Assembly: GCA_041665525.1 (NCBI GenBank) | Contig: JBAYIS010000007.1 | Coordinates: forward strand, 69,883-133,882 | From: UBA8401 sp041665525 | GTDB lineage: Bacteria > Bacteroidota > Ignavibacteria > UBA10030 > UBA8401 | Length of the DNA stretch: 64,000 bases | Direction of reading: 5' to 3' | Position numbers and translations under genes: made by a program | The notes under the pieces: generated by a model | What the model saw: the letters and a program-made list of their open reading frames with translations, nothing else | Told to the model about the DNA's origin: nothing | Database searches by the model: none | Part shown: one piece after another, positions 61,804-64,000 of the stretch | Layout of the letters: each line of letters opens with the position of its first letter | How positions within the stretch are numbered: position 1 is the first letter of the stretch

Positions 61804-62625
61804 CTATATTCTCGCTACAACTTCTTTCATGATTGAGGTCAGTTTCGGTTCTGCTTCGTTCGCAACAGCGATCACTTCCTGCAGTGAAACCGGTTTTAAT
61901 GAATCGGGAAAACACTCATCGGTCACAATGGAGAAACCGAGGACACGCATCGATTGGTGGACAGCAACAATAACTTCTGGAACGGTAGACATCCCCACAA
62001 CATCGGCGCCAATGCCGCGCAAAAAACGATATTCTGCACGTGTTTCCAGATTCGGTCCGGACACGGCCACAAAGATCCCCTTTTGCAGTCGGATCTTCAG
62101 ATCGAGTGCTGCCTTTTCGGCGAGAGTGATAAGCTCACGAGTGTACGGATCTGTCATATCAGGGAACCGCGGACCGAGTGTGTTTTCGTTATGGCCAATC
62201 AACGGATTGTCGCCGAGCAGGTTGATGTGGTCAGTGATGAGCATGATGTCGCCTTTAACGAATAGCGGATTCATCCCGCCGGCGGCATTCGAGATCAGCA
62301 GCGTATTCACACCGAGAGCTTTCATCACGCAGACCGGAAAGGTCACCTGCTGCATCGTGTATCCTTCGTAATAATGGAATCTTCCCTGCATGGCGACGAT
62401 TTTTTTGCCTTCAATAGAACCGAAGATAAGTTTCCCTTTGTGGGATTCCACCGTAGAAACCGGGAAATGTGGTATCTCGGAATAATCGACTATAGTTTCG
62501 ATCTGAATTTCTTTCACTAATCCGCCAAGACCGGTGCCGAGAATAATGCCGGTGACCGGTGTTAACTGTGTCCGTGTTCGAAGGAATTGTACTGCGTCGT
62601 TAATCTTTGTCAGCAATGTGGACAT
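61804..62625 (-). CDS. Purine nucleoside phosphorylase
   Basis: The 273-residue trimeric-type enzyme carries 'GIILGTGLGGLVKEI', 'FPVSTVESHKGKLIFG', 'LLISNAAGGMNP' and 'VVGMSTVPEVIVAVHQSMRV'. It releases purine bases from nucleosides with phosphate. The start overlaps the divIVA stop by one base (TAATG). Confidence 0.94.
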   Translation of the reverse strand: MSTLLTKINDAVQFLRTRTQLTPVTGIILGTGLGGLVKEIQIETIVDYSEIPHFPVSTVESHKGKLIFGSIEGKKIVAMQGRFHYYEGYTMQQVTFPVCVMKALGVNTLLISNAAGGMNPLFVKGDIMLITDHINLLGDNPLIGHNENTLGPRFPDMTDPYTRELITLAEKAALDLKIRLQKGIFVAVSGPNLETRAEYRFLRGIGADVVGMSTVPEVIVAVHQSMRVLGFSIVTDECFPDSLKPVSLQEVIAVANEAEPKLTSIMKEVVARI

Positions 62626-63152
62626 TAGAGTTTCTTTAATACATCATCAATTTGAAAATGATCTCTGCCGGTTCCCTGGCTTTGATCCCGTTTATTCATC
62701 TCTTCATCCGCTTCAAGTGCTTTTATCAGTTCCACTTCTGAATTGAGAAGCACCTTCAACCGGCTGACGAGAGCTTCTTTCTTTGCGCGAAGGTTCGTTA
62801 CTTCTTCCTTTGCTCGCATCACTTCCATCCGCGCGTGATCCACGATCTGGCTTGCCTTCAATTCCGATTCCTGAATGATCAGTTCCCCTTCTTTCCGTGC
62901 GTTTTCGATCGTCCTTGCGCTGTTTTCCTGCGCCTGCATCAGCACCTGCTGCAGATCGCGTTCCTTCTGCTTGTAATCACGCAGCTGTACCTCGCTTTCA
63001 ATCCCCATCTCCCGCAATTCCTTTACCTGTTTCAGCAAATCTGCAAATTCTGCCGAAAGTGTATCCAGAAATGCATCGACTTCCACCGTATCATAACCGC
63101 GCAGGACTTTTTTAAATTCCTGCTTTTTTATGTCAAGCGGAGTGATCTTCAT
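62625..63152 (-). CDS. DivIVA-domain coiled-coil protein
   Basis: The protein is 175 residues. 'MKITPLDIKKQEFKKVLRGYDTVEVDAFL' is the lipid-binding DivIVA N-terminal domain; the remainder is a long coiled coil. Such proteins mark curved membrane and organise division or polar growth. The yggS-divIVA-ileS-lspA order is a common neighbourhood. Confidence 0.9.
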   Translation of the reverse strand: MKITPLDIKKQEFKKVLRGYDTVEVDAFLDTLSAEFADLLKQVKELREMGIESEVQLRDYKQKERDLQQVLMQAQENSARTIENARKEGELIIQESELKASQIVDHARMEVMRAKEEVTNLRAKKEALVSRLKVLLNSEVELIKALEADEEMNKRDQSQGTGRDHFQIDDVLKKL

Positions 63153-63164
63153 ACAGCCTCCAGA

Positions 63165-63863
63165 TTAATTGATAAGTTTTGTTCGTGTTCCAAAAATTGC
63201 CGTCCCGATCCGTACCATGGTGGAACCTTCTTCAATCGCCGTTTCGTAATCATGTGTCATTCCCATTGAGAGCACCTGTAACGGCTTTTTCAGATTTCCG
63301 GATCTGTTTGCTTCATCAAAGATCGATCGCAAAGTCTTGAACGATACTCGCGATTCCTCCTTGTTCTCGGTAAAAGGTCCGATGGTCATGAGACCTTTCA
63401 ACTGCACATTCGGGAAACCATCAGCGATGTGTATTAACTCAATTGCTTGTTCTGGTTTTACACCGAACTTAGTCGCTTCCAAAGAGGTATTTACCTCAAC
63501 AAGTACATCGATCGTCCGATTGTATTTTTCCGCTTTCTTTTGGATCTCTTCACAAAGTCCCGGACTATCGACTGAATGAATCAAATGAATCCATTCTGCA
63601 ATATATTTCACTTTATTACTTTGTAAATGACCGATAAAGTGCCATCGTATATTTTTATCGATCAGTGCAGTTCTTTTTTCACTCAATTCCTGCACATAAT
63701 TCTCGCCAAAGTCCAAAATACCTGCAGAAAGAGCATCAGTAATTTTCCCGGCACCAAAAGTCTTGCTGACTGCGATTAAATGAACTTCATTTGGATTACG
63801 GCCGATACGAAGGCACGTTTTTTTAAGATTTTCCCCAATATTTTGAATGTTTTCGGCTATCAT
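63165..63863 (-). CDS. yggS: YggS-family PLP-binding homeostasis protein
   Basis: The protein is 232 residues from the ATG at 63863. The PLP lysine is in 'VHLIAVSKTFGAGKI' and 'WHFIGHLQSNKVKYI' is the family signature; 'LSMGMTHDYETAIEEGSTMVRIGTAIFG' closes the barrel. It binds PLP and influences vitamin B6 and amino-acid balance without a defined catalytic role. A longer in-frame extension reads into the IS end and is an artefact of the insertion. AAGG touches the ATG directly, so initiation is poor or the start has been altered. Confidence 0.88.
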   Translation of the reverse strand: MIAENIQNIGENLKKTCLRIGRNPNEVHLIAVSKTFGAGKITDALSAGILDFGENYVQELSEKRTALIDKNIRWHFIGHLQSNKVKYIAEWIHLIHSVDSPGLCEEIQKKAEKYNRTIDVLVEVNTSLEATKFGVKPEQAIELIHIADGFPNVQLKGLMTIGPFTENKEESRVSFKTLRSIFDEANRSGNLKKPLQVLSMGMTHDYETAIEEGSTMVRIGTAIFGTRTKLIN

Positions 63864-63879
63864 CCTTAAAGTATAAGTA

Positions 63880-64000
63880 GAAGTGGTCTCAAAAATGAAT
63901 TTTTGACTTGTACTTTGTAAAAATGTCATGTACTTTTCGTACATGGCCAAACGAGAAGAATTATCCGACGAACAATGGGCACTTTTAGAGCCTCTATTAC
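63880..64000 (+). mobile_element. Left end of an IS5-like insertion sequence (cut by window end)
   Basis: The sequence GTGGTCTCAAAAATGAATTT near 63884-63903 has the look of an IS terminal repeat and includes the palindrome TCAAAAAT/ATTTTTGA. The transposase start follows at 63943. The right end lies outside the window. Confidence 0.5.
63943..64000 (+). CDS. Transposase N-terminus (IS5/DUF4096 type), partial
   Basis: Only 19 residues are present: MAKREELSDEQWALLEPLL. 'LSDEQWALLEPLL' is the hallmark opening of DUF4096/IS5-family (ISL2/IS427-like) transposases. The frame is open to the window edge. Confidence 0.8.
   Translation, partial: MAKREELSDEQWALLEPLL

Overview
The window reads as chromosomal DNA of a free-living, Gram-negative member of the FCB group, most likely an Ignavibacteria-type (Bacteroidota/Chlorobi-related) bacterium. 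The basis is a type IX secretion (T9SS) C-terminal sorting domain with the YPNPFNPTT motif, PorV-like and TonB-dependent outer-membrane proteins, a split propeller-type sensor kinase/response regulator pair, a class II (B12-dependent) ribonucleotide reductase and a short-form glycogen phosphorylase. No rRNA, CRISPR array or prophage was seen. One tRNA and the first bases of an IS transposase are present.

Layout. (1) 0.2-18.6 kb, all minus strand: a surface-nutrient locus. It holds a LamG/CBM9-like T9SS cargo protein; an operon of TonB-dependent receptor, giant secreted protein, PorV-like protein and parvulin; a propeller histidine kinase, NarL-type regulator and secreted EEP-family hydrolase; and a sialate O-acetylesterase. 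Three separate transcription units carry the same element: a near-perfect palindrome CCACGTACGTGG followed at a fixed distance by a -35 (TTGTYC), exactly 17 bp and a -10 (TAnnAT). A fourth copy of the palindrome core lies between the kinase and regulator genes. This is the most striking signal in the window: it looks like the binding site of the encoded regulator in a class II activator position, defining a SusD-less uptake regulon. (2) 18.8-19.3 kb: tRNA-Met(CAT) followed by three more copies of its 3' end, about 125-136 bp apart; the tRNA copy and the next two are each followed by a strong hairpin. (3) 19.6-22.9 kb: an ArsR-controlled cassette (repressor, DUF318 permease, three thioredoxin-fold proteins, CcdA, a truncated CDF transporter) with two identical ArsR-type operators. 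(4) 22.9-24.0 kb: about 1 kb without a convincing gene. (5) 24-42 kb, plus strand: housekeeping and metabolic genes (acyl-CoA synthetase, tilS, hpt, ftsH, a polyprenol/phytol-kinase-like protein, hisG, an amidase, hutH, an MFS gene with an in-frame TAG, a U32 protein plus ferredoxin, adenosine deaminase, SixA, glgP). (6) 42.4-45.2 kb, minus: nrdJ with a long structured leader. (7) 45.9-50.4 kb, plus: nuoABCDEF. (8) 50.5-56.4 kb, plus: an outer-membrane-like protein, ldcA, purN, purH, mreB, mreC. (9) 56.4-63.9 kb, minus: yggS, divIVA, pnp, ileS, traR/dksA, lspA and rluD in transcription order. (10) 63.88 kb to the end: left end of an IS5-like element just upstream of yggS.

The first region works together as sensing (kinase/regulator), uptake (TonB receptor, PorV-like protein) and surface processing (T9SS protein, esterase, EEP hydrolase). 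The ArsR cassette joins metal(loid) sensing, a Cys-containing permease and a thiol relay through CcdA. The right half is conserved core physiology.
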